Assembly: GCF_003951095.1 (NCBI RefSeq) | Contig: NZ_QXGL01000002.1 | Coordinates: forward strand, 310,001 to 374,000 | Length of the DNA stretch: 64,000 nt | Origin: Bifidobacterium goeldii | GTDB taxonomy: Bacteria > Actinomycetota > Actinomycetes > Actinomycetales > Bifidobacteriaceae | Reading direction: 5' to 3' | In this document: in pieces, positions 44,113 to 53,793 of the stretch | Layout of the letters: every line of letters starts with the position of its first letter | How positions within the stretch are numbered: position 1 is the stretch's first letter | Program-made: the position numbers and the translations under genes | The notes under the pieces: generated by a model | Database searches by the model: none | What the model saw: the letters and a program-made list of their open reading frames with translations, nothing else | Told to the model about the DNA's origin: nothing

Positions 44113-47100
44113 CTACTTTGTACGCACCCAGAAGTTGCCGGATGTACGCGACAAGTTCGGGTTGTAGTACGGGTCGTTCGCCACGATCGCAGCATACTTA
44201 GCGCGGAACTTGGCGGCCTCACGGTCGAGACGCGCTTTCTTCTTCTTGCTTTCCACGTCGTAGCCACGAGTCACCGACTCATAGTGGTACAGCTCAACTT
44301 CGTGCGCCCAAATGTTGTCGCGGCCGAGTTGATCATGCACGCGAATGCACAAATCAACATCGTTGTATGCGACAGCCAACGCTTCATCAAAGCCGCCAAC
44401 AGCGTTGAAATCATCGGCCTTGATCATGCAGCACGCGGCGGTCACTGCATAATAATTCACGTTTTCAATCAGGCGACCGAAGTAGCCGAGGTAGCTGCGC
44501 GGGAAGCCCACCTGGATGTGGCCAGCCGCGCCGCCCAAGCCGAGCACAATGCCAGCGTGCTGAATCGTCTCAGTCGGATAATACAGCTTCGCTCCCACAA
44601 CACCAGCGCGTTCGAGCTGCGCGAAGGAGACCATGTAGGTCATCCACTGCGGGGCAATCACCTCAGTGTCGTCGTTGAGGAACAGCAGGTACTTGCCGCG
44701 CGCCTTCTTGGCGGCGAGGTTGTTGATACGCGAGAAGTTGAACGGAATATCAATTTCCTCCACGCGGAAGCGGTCAGCACCCAACTGCTCTTCGAAGTGC
44801 TTGTACAGCTCGAACATGTGCGGGTTCGTGCTGCCGTTGTCCGCGATGATGATCTCGTAGTTCTTGTATTCGGTCTTCTCGATAATCGAGCTGACAGAAC
44901 GTTCGATATTGTCGTAACCGTTCTTGGTCGGAATAATCACGGAGACGAGCGCCGGATCGGCGATCTCGCGGCGCACGTTGTAAATGCCGTTCGGGCCAGC
45001 GCACACGACTTCAGCCTTCACACCACGGCGTTCCATCGCGGACTGCAATGCGCGTAAGCCCGCGTCAGACGTGTAGCTCTTCGCGCTGCCGCTGGATGCC
45101 GTAGACGTGGCGAGCATACGCCAGTGGTAGAGCACCTTGGCGATATGCTTCACGCGCTCGGGGCTGGTTTTCTCCATGAAACGCAGCACAAGATCGTAGT
45201 CTTGCGAGCCCTCGTAGCCGACGCGGAAACCGCCGATTTCATCAACAATGCTCTTGCGATACACGCCGAAGTGGCTGATGTAGTTCGTGCTCAGCAGCAG
45301 GTCGGGCGCGTAATCCGGCTTGAAATGCGGGTCAGAACGGTTGCCGTTCTCGTCTTCCTTGTCCTCGTCAGAGTAGATGAGGTCAAGATCAGGGTTCTCA
45401 TTAATAGCCTTGACAACCTCGTACAGCGCCTGCGGAGCGAGCTCATCGTCGTTGTCTAGCAGGCCTACGAATTCGCCGGTTGCGATGTCAAGCGCCGAGT
45501 TCGAGGCGCGCGAAATATGGCCGTTCTCCTCGCGGAACGTGACCTTAATGCGCGGATCGCGCTTGGCAAGCTCCTCAAGCAGTGGGCGCACGTGCGGCTT
45601 AGTGGAGTGGTCGTCCGCCAAGCACAGCTCCCAGTTCGTGTAGTACTGGTCCATAACCGAGTCCACGCACTTTTCAAGCCACTGGCTGTCCACGTTGTAC
45701 ACGGGAACCACCAGCGAGATGAGCGGCTGATGCGCGAACGACTTGATTTCGCGGCGCACAGCTTGCACATCGTAACGCTCAGTGCGCGCGATGAGCTTCT
45801 GATATGCGCGCTTCTGCCAGCGCGGCGCCCAATACTTTTCGACGAGTCGCTTTGCCGTGGCGCGCGGGTGGCGCAGCAGAGCGACCTTGCGCATGAAGGA
45901 GATCAGACCGGCGAGCACCGGGGAGGCGACGATCTCAAGCTGCTGTTCTTTACGATCAGTAGACGTAGAAAAGACGAGCGAGAGCTTTTCACGCCCGAGA
46001 TTCTTACGCCCACCTTGCACGGCGATTACCGCTTTGAAGCCGAGTACAGCATCGCCCGGCACCGGGTTAGACACGTTCACGTCAAGGCGTACCTGGCGCT
46101 GCAAGTCACGCAAGCTCGCCCAACGGGAGGAGCCCAGCGTAATCTCCACTTCCTCATTGCCGTGCAGGTCAGCAGCCCAACCGGTTACGGTCACCGTGGA
46201 ACCGTCGCTCGAAACTTCAGTACGGTCCACCGTGCACTTAATACCTTCCTGCTTTGCGTAATCTGCAGGGAAGCAAATGGACGCGAACGGGTCGCGCACG
46301 TTTTGATGAGCCTTCAAATATGCCAGCGAATCCTTCGGCTCGATCGTAATATGGTCACGCTTCACGTCAGTGAACACGGAATACGGCTGGAACAGCGTCG
46401 TCAAACCGCCCTGCTCCAGTGCGCGCACGCAGTAGTCGATACCGCGCAGGCCCGGCTTCAACTTACCGTTCAAACCACCGGTTTGCGTGAAGTTTTCACG
46501 ACCGACAAGCATGCATTCCTCGGTCACCGCGAACATGTCACGCGGCAAGAGATCACGGAAGTAGTAGCCGATGCCCTCATCCCAGTCACCGCGCATTTCG
46601 AACGGCTGACCGCTTTTCAGCGCGCGCAACGTAACACCAACGTTGACAACGCGGCTGCGCTTATCCATGATTTTGCCGCCCACAACGCCAACGGACACGT
46701 CGTGCGCGTAGTTCACCATTTCGCGCAGCCAGTCTTTGCTGGCTGGCTTAACACCGTCGATGAGCATCAGCAGCGGTTCGGTTGCCGAAGCGGCTGCCTT
46801 ATTCAACTGCTCGATTGTGGCAGCGTCGCCGCTTGCACCTTCGATACGCACAAAGCGTGCGCCCGGGTAGTCGGTCAGTTCTTTAAGCTGATCAAACTGC
46901 GCTTGCGAATATCCGCTAGCGAGTACAGCAACAGTCGGCTGCTGCTCGTAGCGATAATCGATTTTGTACGTGCCGAGATTGTCGAGCATACGCACGCGCC
47001 CGTCAATGCCACGGCGTTCGAGCGACGATTCAATCGCCTTGAGACCAGCCTCATACGCGTACATTTTGCTGCGCGGGTCGCCCGCCACGGAGCTGGCGAG

Positions 47101-48252
47101 CGTACGCCAGTGGTAGAGCATCTGCGGAATGTGATGCACGTGGTGAGCCTGCTCGGTAGCGCGCAGTACAAAGTCATAATCCTGGCTGCCATCGAATTCA
47201 GGGCGCAGTGGGCCGACTTTCTCGATCAGTTCGCGCGAAACGACAACGAAGTGAGTGATGTAGTTGTGGCCGAGCAGCAGATGCGGTGACCAGTCCGGCT
47301 TGAAGAACGGGTCGAAACGCGTGCCGTTTTCGTTGATCTTATCCTCGTCGGAATAGCAGAAATCGATATCCAGCTGCTTGTTCAGCGCTTTGACGATTTC
47401 GAACAGAGCCTGCGGAGCGAGCTCATCGTCATTGTCCATAAAGCCGATGTAGTCGCCGGTAGCCAGCTCGATTGCGGAGTTTGTAGCCTTGGAAATACGG
47501 CCGTTTTCTTCACGGAAGGTGACCTTGATGCGCGGGTCAGACTCGGCGAATTCTTCGAGCAGCGGGCGCACGTGCGGGGAAGGCGAGTGATCGTCTGCCA
47601 AGCACAGCTCCCAGTTCGTGTACCACTGGGCTTTTACGGATTCGATGAACTTACGCAGCCAAATCTCGTCAACGTTGTAGACCGGCGTCACGATAGAAAT
47701 CAGCGGATTGCGCTCGAAGGCGTCAATAATCGGCTTCGCATCGCGTGCCGTCATGGTTTCATTGCGGCGAATCCAGGATTCGTAAAAGTTCTGCTTCTTG
47801 ACAAAGCGACGCTTCACCGCGCCCATCAGCGCCTTCATACCCTGCGGCGTCCACGCGTGCTTCACATACGTGGACATCTGACGGAAGCGGATCGAATAGT
47901 ATTCCATCTGCAGCTTGGTGTGCACGCGCTTGATATCAATGCGCTTAGGAATGCGCTTGCCTGGGGTATCGCAGAACAGCGTGAACGCGTTCATGCCGGC
48001 CGGCAACATGATTTTGAAACCGGTCTGCTCATGCGTGTCGATGCCGAACACGGGTTCGAGATCGGGGCGCCCGGAGCGCAATAGTTGAATGCGACCGGCC
48101 ACATCTTTCTCAAGCGATAGATCAAGCGCACGCTTGCGCAGCTTGTCTACAGCCCAACCGGTAACCACCGTACGGCTTTGGCCTTCGGCGCTGATGGTCT
48201 GGATGGACTCGATGGACACTTGGTAGGTATGTGTACCCAGCACCGAATACAT
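44113..48252 (-). CDS. multidomain GT2 glycosyltransferase with internal duplication
   Basis: A 1379-residue protein made of two similar halves. Each half has an N-terminal accessory domain (TVVTGWAVD... and TVTGWAADLHG...), then a GT2 domain (SIVTPVYNVDEIW and SLVVPVYNVDSQW). Each GT2 domain has DDHS, FREENG and DNDDELAPQALFE/YE motifs, at about residues 185-430 and 855-1095. A further GT2 fold ends each half: the last (about 1110-1379) is intact (SVIIPTKNGYDNIERSVSSI, LNDDTEV), while its counterpart at about 455-650 lacks the DXD-type motif. It is cytosolic, probably polymerising a repeat such as rhamnan. GAGGAG precedes ATG 48252. Confidence 0.85.
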   Translation of the reverse strand: MYSVLGTHTYQVSIESIQTISAEGQSRTVVTGWAVDKLRKRALDLSLEKDVAGRIQLLRSGRPDLEPVFGIDTHEQTGFKIMLPAGMNAFTLFCDTPGKRIPKRIDIKRVHTKLQMEYYSIRFRQMSTYVKHAWTPQGMKALMGAVKRRFVKKQNFYESWIRRNETMTARDAKPIIDAFERNPLISIVTPVYNVDEIWLRKFIESVKAQWYTNWELCLADDHSPSPHVRPLLEEFAESDPRIKVTFREENGRISKATNSAIELATGDYIGFMDNDDELAPQALFEIVKALNKQLDIDFCYSDEDKINENGTRFDPFFKPDWSPHLLLGHNYITHFVVVSRELIEKVGPLRPEFDGSQDYDFVLRATEQAHHVHHIPQMLYHWRTLASSVAGDPRSKMYAYEAGLKAIESSLERRGIDGRVRMLDNLGTYKIDYRYEQQPTVAVLASGYSQAQFDQLKELTDYPGARFVRIEGASGDAATIEQLNKAAASATEPLLMLIDGVKPASKDWLREMVNYAHDVSVGVVGGKIMDKRSRVVNVGVTLRALKSGQPFEMRGDWDEGIGYYFRDLLPRDMFAVTEECMLVGRENFTQTGGLNGKLKPGLRGIDYCVRALEQGGLTTLFQPYSVFTDVKRDHITIEPKDSLAYLKAHQNVRDPFASICFPADYAKQEGIKCTVDRTEVSSDGSTVTVTGWAADLHGNEEVEITLGSSRWASLRDLQRQVRLDVNVSNPVPGDAVLGFKAVIAVQGGRKNLGREKLSLVFSTSTDRKEQQLEIVASPVLAGLISFMRKVALLRHPRATAKRLVEKYWAPRWQKRAYQKLIARTERYDVQAVRREIKSFAHQPLISLVVPVYNVDSQWLEKCVDSVMDQYYTNWELCLADDHSTKPHVRPLLEELAKRDPRIKVTFREENGHISRASNSALDIATGEFVGLLDNDDELAPQALYEVVKAINENPDLDLIYSDEDKEDENGNRSDPHFKPDYAPDLLLSTNYISHFGVYRKSIVDEIGGFRVGYEGSQDYDLVLRFMEKTSPERVKHIAKVLYHWRMLATSTASSGSAKSYTSDAGLRALQSAMERRGVKAEVVCAGPNGIYNVRREIADPALVSVIIPTKNGYDNIERSVSSIIEKTEYKNYEIIIADNGSTNPHMFELYKHFEEQLGADRFRVEEIDIPFNFSRINNLAAKKARGKYLLFLNDDTEVIAPQWMTYMVSFAQLERAGVVGAKLYYPTETIQHAGIVLGLGGAAGHIQVGFPRSYLGYFGRLIENVNYYAVTAACCMIKADDFNAVGGFDEALAVAYNDVDLCIRVHDQLGRDNIWAHEVELYHYESVTRGYDVESKKKKARLDREAAKFRAKYAAIVANDPYYNPNLSRTSGNFWVRTK

Positions 48253-48329
48253 TCGGTCTCCTCACTCCAGTCATACTCGACCGGCTCTGCAGCTGGTCGA
48301 ACGTTCAGTCAGTCAGTTCAGTCAAATGC

Positions 48330-49610
48330 TCAGTCAATTGAAATATCAACGACTTCTTCAGGATTAATCACGCTCATCACCGGGGCTGCGAATCCCTTGA
48401 TGTGGAATCGGCAGGCGTTTTCGCACACGGTCAAGCGTTCCGCATCGCTTTGCAACGCGATATTGATACGGAAGTCACCAAAGGCAAGCACGTTACGTAC
48501 CTTGACATGAGCCACATGATCGCCAGCGGCGATCTTCACGTGCTCATCCATGGAGAGCGGGAACGACAGTACCGGCACATTACGGCCGTCATACATGTCA
48601 ATGAACAGGTTCTTCGCTTGAATATCACGATCGCACGCGAAATCTAGAGCGATGGTGAAATCTTCCTTCTCGGCCAAGAACTTCTGCGGTTCACCGTCGA
48701 TGAGAATATCCACATTGTTGACCGTAACAACGTTGCGCTGCGCTTCACGCTCAGCTTTTTCGGCAGCGATCTGCGCCGCAGTCTTGGGCGGCAAGAAGGA
48801 GTCGGAGTACGCGTCGGCGATCTCATCCGGGTCGCCAATCTTGGAGATGCGGCCGTCTTGGATGAACATTGCACGATCGCAGTAGCGGCGCACATCAGGC
48901 ATCGAGTGGGTGACCAGAATCACCGTCTTCTTCTGACGCTTAGCTTCGAAGAAATAGTTCTGGCACTTCTTTTGGAACGCTTCGTCGCCGACGGCCAGCA
49001 CCTCGTCGAGCACGAGAATGTCACCCTGCGATTTGATAGCCACCGAGAACGCGAGGCGCACCTGCATACCGGACGAGTAGTTCTTGAGCTTCTGCTCCAT
49101 GAAGTCGCCCAGTTCGGCGAATTCGACGATGTCGTCGTACATCGCGTCGATCTCGTCACGGCTGAAGCCGAGCATCGCGCCGTTCAGGTAGACGTTTTCG
49201 CGACCGGTGAGTTCCGGGTTGAAGCCAACGCCGAGTTCGATGAACGGCACGAGCTTGCCGTTCGTGGTGATCGTACCCGAGTTGGGTGTGTAGATCTGCG
49301 AGATCAGCTTGAGCAGCGTCGACTTGCCGGAGCCGTTCTTGCCGACGATGCCGAAGAATTCGCCCTGGCGGATGTCGAAGGTGATGTCCTTGAGGACTTC
49401 CTGGATGCGGTAGCCACGGATGCCTCGGATCCAGTTGAAGATCGTGTTCTTCAGGCTGCCGGCACGCTCGGTGGGCAGCTTGAAGCTCTTGTAGACGTGG
49501 TCGACTTTGAGTGCGACGGGACGGTCGGCGGGGGCGCCCTGCGCGGTTTTGCGCACGGGGGCGGCGGTCGCCTTCGTATTCGTCCTCTTGTTCCTATTGC
49601 TCTTGCTCAT
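48330..49610 (-). CDS. wzt: polysaccharide ABC exporter ATPase (Wzt/TagH type)
   Basis: A 426-residue protein. The ATPase domain (residues about 30-260) has Walker A GIVGKNGSGKSTLLKL, signature YSSGMQVRLAFSV and Walker B ILVLDEVLAVGD. The C-terminal beta-sandwich (about 300-426) resembles the Wzt carbohydrate-binding domain. An Arg/Lys/Thr-rich tail opens the protein. It exports a completed polysaccharide with the permease next to it. The ATG at 49610 overlaps the permease stop as TGATG. Confidence 0.88.
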   Translation of the reverse strand: MSKSNRNKRTNTKATAAPVRKTAQGAPADRPVALKVDHVYKSFKLPTERAGSLKNTIFNWIRGIRGYRIQEVLKDITFDIRQGEFFGIVGKNGSGKSTLLKLISQIYTPNSGTITTNGKLVPFIELGVGFNPELTGRENVYLNGAMLGFSRDEIDAMYDDIVEFAELGDFMEQKLKNYSSGMQVRLAFSVAIKSQGDILVLDEVLAVGDEAFQKKCQNYFFEAKRQKKTVILVTHSMPDVRRYCDRAMFIQDGRISKIGDPDEIADAYSDSFLPPKTAAQIAAEKAEREAQRNVVTVNNVDILIDGEPQKFLAEKEDFTIALDFACDRDIQAKNLFIDMYDGRNVPVLSFPLSMDEHVKIAAGDHVAHVKVRNVLAFGDFRINIALQSDAERLTVCENACRFHIKGFAAPVMSVINPEEVVDISID

Positions 49611-50437
49611 CACACCAACTCCGCGAAATACTTGGACTTGGCGGTGAAGTAGCCCAGTCCGCCGATGAAGATCAGGAAGGTGAAGATGATCGGCCACACC
49701 TTGAGGAACGGGTTGCTCACCCACTCCCAGATGGTCGGGTTCTCGGGGGCGATCATCACGTGGCGCGCGTCCTGCACGATCTGCGCGACCGGGTTGAGGA
49801 TCAGGTCGAGTCGTGCGAACAGCGGGCCGAGATCCCCGGCCTTGCTGGCGATCAGCGAGATCGGGTAGATGATCGGGGTGGCGTAGAAACCGGCCTGCAT
49901 GACGACCTCCCAGATCGGGTTGAGATCGCGCAGGTTCACGTAGACGGCGCTCAGGAAGAACGCCACACCGAGCGAGAGCATGTACAGCTCAAGCACGATC
50001 GGCAGGATCAGCAGCCATGTCCAACTCAGCTGTACGCCATTGAACAGCGAGAAGATGATGACCACCACGAAGTTGATGCCGAAGTTGATCAGCGCGCTCA
50101 TCGACGAGGCGATGACCACCACGTATTTCGAGAAGTGGATCTTGCGCAGCAGATCGCCATGCCCGACCACCGACATCATGCCGCCGGTGGTGGTCTCGTT
50201 GAAGAAGTTCCACATGATGATGCCGAGCAGCAGCGCGACTGCGAAGTGCGGCACGTCCGCGCCGAAGCGGAGGAATCGCACGAACACCAGGTACATGATG
50301 GCGAACAGCATCAGCGGCTTGAGCACCGACCATACATATCCGAGCACGGACTGCTGGTAGCGGAGTTTGAAGTCGGTGCTGACCATCGCCTTGAGCAGCA
50401 CCCAGTTCTTCCGCGTGAAGATTTCCGTGATATTCAA
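49610..50437 (-). CDS. wzm: polysaccharide ABC exporter permease (Wzm/TagG type)
   Basis: A 275-residue ABC-2 permease with six hydrophobic segments. DFKLRYQQSVLGYVWSVLKPLMLFAIMYLVF is the family's N-terminal interface helix and first span. YVNLRDLNPIWEVVMQAGFYATPIIYPISL is also typical. The start is TTG at 50437, with AGGAG eight bases upstream. It is co-translated with the ATPase and the large glycosyltransferase lies directly after, indicating ABC-dependent polymer export. Confidence 0.9.
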   Translation of the reverse strand: MNITEIFTRKNWVLLKAMVSTDFKLRYQQSVLGYVWSVLKPLMLFAIMYLVFVRFLRFGADVPHFAVALLLGIIMWNFFNETTTGGMMSVVGHGDLLRKIHFSKYVVVIASSMSALINFGINFVVVIIFSLFNGVQLSWTWLLILPIVLELYMLSLGVAFFLSAVYVNLRDLNPIWEVVMQAGFYATPIIYPISLIASKAGDLGPLFARLDLILNPVAQIVQDARHVMIAPENPTIWEWVSNPFLKVWPIIFTFLIFIGGLGYFTAKSKYFAELV

Positions 50438-50647
50438 ATGACGCTCCTAGAATCGAAGGACTCGGGGTATTCTACCAGCCGCCGCGGAAAGCCCACAGGT
50501 CGCCTCGACTATCAGTGTCATGATGAAGCCACGGTGGAAACGGCAACAGAACGCGCGCCAGCGGTATGAGCATCGCTGACGCGCGGCGGTTTAGTATTGC
50601 TATCTTTTGCTATCTGTAGGAATGTACAGTGATCTGCAATCGTTCGA

Positions 50648-51541
50648 TCACAGATCGGCCGGGCGGGCGATGATCTTGTTCTCCGCCACATCCTTCAGAT
50701 GCTTACCGTACGGGCTCTTGCCGTACTTGATGGCAGCTTCCATCAGCTCATCGCGCGTAATCCAACCGTTCTCGTAGGCGATTTCCTCCGCCACGGCGAT
50801 CGGCAGACCCTGTGCGCGCTGAACCGTGCGCACGAACTCGCCAGCCTCGTACAGCGAGTCCATCGTGCCAGTGTCGAGCCACGCGTAGCCGCGGCCGAGC
50901 GTCTGCACGTTGAGCGTGCCATCTTCGAGGTACATCTTGTTCAAATCAGTGATTTCCAGCTCGCCGCGCGCGGAGGGCTTAACCTGCTTAGCGAACTCGG
51001 TGACGCGCTCATCGTAGAAATACAGGCCGGTCACCGCATAGTTGCTGGCCGGGTGTTCCGGCTTTTCGACGATGGAGATCGCCTTCTTGTTCTCGTCGAA
51101 TTCAACAACGCCGTAACGTTCCGGATCGTCCACGTAATAGCCGAACACGGTCGCGCCATGCTCCACGGAGGCAGCGCGGCGCAGCGTCTTGCCCAAGCCG
51201 TTGCCGTAGAAGATGTTGTCGCCGAGCACCAGTGCACACGGCTCACCGTCAATGAACTCCTCACCGAGAATGAACGCCTGCGCGAGGCCGTCCGGGCTCG
51301 GCTGCACTTTGTAGGAGAACGTCACGCCGTACTGCGAGCCGTCGCCGAGCAGGCGCTCAAAGTTCGGCAGATCTTTCGGCGTAGAAATGATAAGAATGTC
51401 ACGAATGCCGGCCATCATCAGCACGCTGAGCGGGTAATAGATCATCGGCTTGTCATATACCGGCAGTAACTGCTTCGACGTAACCGTCGTCAACGGGTAC
51501 AGTCTCGTACCCGAGCCACCCGCAAGAATAATGCCCTTCAT
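50648..51541 (-). CDS. rmlA: glucose-1-phosphate thymidylyltransferase
   Basis: A 297-residue enzyme making dTDP-glucose from dTTP and glucose-1-phosphate, the first step to dTDP-rhamnose. It has [18 protein letters not shown] at the N-terminus, [31 protein letters not shown] and [11 protein letters not shown]. Length and motifs are normal. AAAGAGGTTAT precedes the ATG. rmlCD and rmlB are downstream in the window on the same strand but separated by other genes. Confidence 0.96.
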   Translation of the reverse strand: MKGIILAGGSGTRLYPLTTVTSKQLLPVYDKPMIYYPLSVLMMAGIRDILIISTPKDLPNFERLLGDGSQYGVTFSYKVQPSPDGLAQAFILGEEFIDGEPCALVLGDNIFYGNGLGKTLRRAASVEHGATVFGYYVDDPERYGVVEFDENKKAISIVEKPEHPASNYAVTGLYFYDERVTEFAKQVKPSARGELEITDLNKMYLEDGTLNVQTLGRGYAWLDTGTMDSLYEAGEFVRTVQRAQGLPIAVAEEIAYENGWITRDELMEAAIKYGKSPYGKHLKDVAENKIIARPADL

Positions 51542-51646
51542 ATAACCTCTTTCAAGCCCTGCCCAGCCGTGCGCTGTTGGCGTCTCCTACTATGATGTGA
51601 TAACTGAACCATCGTAACCCTATACCGAACAGGTGCTTGAACCCCT

Positions 51647-52660
51647 ATGCGTCTCTTCATACAAATTCCATGCTTGAACGAGGAGAAAACCCTCCCCTTG
51701 GTATTGAAGGAGATGCCGACCAGCATCCCAGGGATTGATGATATTGAGCTGCTGATCATCGACGACGGCTGTTCAGACCGCACTGTTGAAGTGGCGCGTT
51801 CACTGGGCGTTCGCCACGTGGTACATCACGCGAAGCCGATGGGCTTGGCGCGCGCATTCCGCGATGGTGTTGACTATGCGTTGAAGCATGGAGCTGACAT
51901 CGTGGTGAATACGGATGGCGATAATCAGTATCCGAGCGCGTCGATTGCTGACTTGGTGCAGCCGATTGTGCGCCATGAGGCGGAGATTGTCGTCGGTGAC
52001 CGTCAGACCGCGAAAATCAAGGAGTTCTCTGCGTTCAAGAAGCTCATGCAGCATTTCGGCTCGTGGGTGGTGAACAAGGCTGCGGGTACGCATATTCCAG
52101 ATGCGGCGAGTGGTTTCCGCGCGTATTCGAAGAAGTCGCTGCTGCAGCTCAACATCGTCACTGAGTTCAGCTACTGCATGGAGACGATTATCCAGGCGGG
52201 CAATAAGCGTATTGCGATTACGAGTATTCCGATTACAACGAATCCGAAAACGCGCGAATCGCGCCTGTTTTCGAATATTTTTGAGCATATGGCGAAGTCG
52301 GGCGGCGCGATTATTCGCAGCTTCCTGATGTTCAAATCGAATGTGATTTTCAAGTGGGCGGCGATTGTATTCGGCGTGCTTGGCTTAATTCCGTTCGTGC
52401 GCTATCTGGTGTTCTTCTTCTCGGGTGATTCGGCCGGTCACGTGCAGTCTATGTTGGCTGGCGTGGCGTTGATTTTGCTCGCAGCGTTCTGCATTGCGTT
52501 GCAAATTATTTCTGAAGTGCAGCGTATTCAGCGCAAACTGGTGGAAGATCAGCTCGAACGCACTAAAGAACTGGAGTATTCGCTGCAGGCGCGCACGATT
52601 TGGGGCCAGCAGGACGAGTACGGCGGATACGACGGCGAGCCGACTGGGGATCTCAAGTGA
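51647..52660 (+). CDS. GT2-family glycosyltransferase with C-terminal membrane helices
   Basis: A 337-residue protein. The GT-A domain opens RLFIQIPCLNEEKTLPLVLKEM, with IDDGCSDRTVEVA and VVNTDGDNQYP as metal and nucleotide motifs, as in dolichyl-phosphate-mannose-synthase-like enzymes. Two C-terminal hydrophobic helices (residues about 235-295) and a charged coiled tail follow. It likely adds a sugar to a lipid carrier at the membrane. It shares a GTGA overlap with the next gene, so the two are co-translated. Confidence 0.87.
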   Translation: MRLFIQIPCLNEEKTLPLVLKEMPTSIPGIDDIELLIIDDGCSDRTVEVARSLGVRHVVHHAKPMGLARAFRDGVDYALKHGADIVVNTDGDNQYPSASIADLVQPIVRHEAEIVVGDRQTAKIKEFSAFKKLMQHFGSWVVNKAAGTHIPDAASGFRAYSKKSLLQLNIVTEFSYCMETIIQAGNKRIAITSIPITTNPKTRESRLFSNIFEHMAKSGGAIIRSFLMFKSNVIFKWAAIVFGVLGLIPFVRYLVFFFSGDSAGHVQSMLAGVALILLAAFCIALQIISEVQRIQRKLVEDQLERTKELEYSLQARTIWGQQDEYGGYDGEPTGDLK

Positions 52661-53793
52661 AGCCGCGCGTGCTCGCGTTTGGCACGTATAACGTGCGCAA
52701 ACATCCGCGTGTAGGGATTTTGATTGATGGTCTGCGCGCGAATGGTTGCACAGTTGAGGAGATTAATCATCCGCTGACGTTGTCAACCGCGCAGCGCGTA
52801 GAGATTCTCAAGAAACTTTGGAAACTGTTTGGTTTCGCATGGAATCTGCTCGGCTTGTGGCGCGCGCTGCGCCGGGATGCACGCGCGTGGATGCGCGCGA
52901 ACGGCCGCCCGGATGCGGTTTTGGTTGGCTATATGGGGCATTTTGATGTGCTGCTGGCCCGGCACGTGTTCCGCCATGTGCCGATCGCATTGGATCATTT
53001 GATTTTCGCTGGCGATACTGCAAAAGATCGCGGCGCGCGAGGGCTCAAAGTCCGCTTGCTCAACCAGCTGGATCGTATGGCGCTTGGCGCGTGTGATTTG
53101 GCGATCATGGACACTGAGGAACATCGGGCGATGCTGCCAAGCGGTGTCAACGGCATGGTCATCCCCGTGGGCGCGCCTGACGAATGGTATGCAGCTGGGG
53201 AAGCGGCCGAGAAAACGGCATCCTCCAGCCGCGAAGGCATTGTGTTCTATGGCTTGTATACGCCGCTGCAAGGCGCGCCGGTAATCGCGCAAGCGGTGCG
53301 CGAGCTGGCTGATCGCGGTATCACTCCCCCAGTTACGCTCATCGGCAGCGGGCAGGATTTCGAACAGGTGCGCTCGATTGTTGACGGGCTCAGCAACGTC
53401 ACGTTGATCCCGTGGATGGAGCCGGAGCAGCTTCCGGCTGAAGTTGCTCGTCATGCTATTTCGCTGGGTATTTTCTCCACGACCCCGAAAGGCCTGCATG
53501 TCGTACCGAACAAGGTGTATCAGGCAATGGCTGCCGGTTGCGCGGTGATCACCAGTGATACTGCGCTGCAACGCCGTATGCTTGGCGATGGCGTGGTGTA
53601 TGTGAAGCCTGGCGACGCGCACGCACTAGCCAACGCGATCGAGCATCTGCTGAGCGACGCGCAAGCGTTGCACGCCGCTCAGCAGCACGCGCTCGCTACC
53701 GCGCAACGATTCACCGCTCCCCAGGTTGCCGAGTCTCTGGCCACCTGGGTGCAGAATCGCAAGCGCGCATACATCACTGAGTCTGAGCAGTAG
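52657..53793 (+). CDS. GT4-like glycosyltransferase
   Basis: A 378-residue GT-B-type protein. The N-terminal half starts VKPRVLAFGTYNVRKHPRVGILIDGL. The C-terminal half has IVFYGLYTPLQGAPVIAQA, and VTLIPWMEPEQLPAEVARHAISLGIFSTTPKGLHVVPNKVYQAMAAGCAVITSD, the donor-sugar binding region with the family's late Glu replaced by a K-V-Y-Q-A-M pattern. GTG at 52657 overlaps the upstream stop, with GGGGATC upstream. The 3' end overlaps the convergent membrane-protein gene by 20 bp. Confidence 0.83.
   Translation: MKPRVLAFGTYNVRKHPRVGILIDGLRANGCTVEEINHPLTLSTAQRVEILKKLWKLFGFAWNLLGLWRALRRDARAWMRANGRPDAVLVGYMGHFDVLLARHVFRHVPIALDHLIFAGDTAKDRGARGLKVRLLNQLDRMALGACDLAIMDTEEHRAMLPSGVNGMVIPVGAPDEWYAAGEAAEKTASSSREGIVFYGLYTPLQGAPVIAQAVRELADRGITPPVTLIGSGQDFEQVRSIVDGLSNVTLIPWMEPEQLPAEVARHAISLGIFSTTPKGLHVVPNKVYQAMAAGCAVITSDTALQRRMLGDGVVYVKPGDAHALANAIEHLLSDAQALHAAQQHALATAQRFTAPQVAESLATWVQNRKRAYITESEQ

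Noticed and set aside
45517..47289. 590-codon plus-strand frame inside the large glycosyltransferase gene
   Set aside because: Antisense to a gene with clear GT2 motifs in both halves; the plus-strand protein has no recognisable domain or start site.
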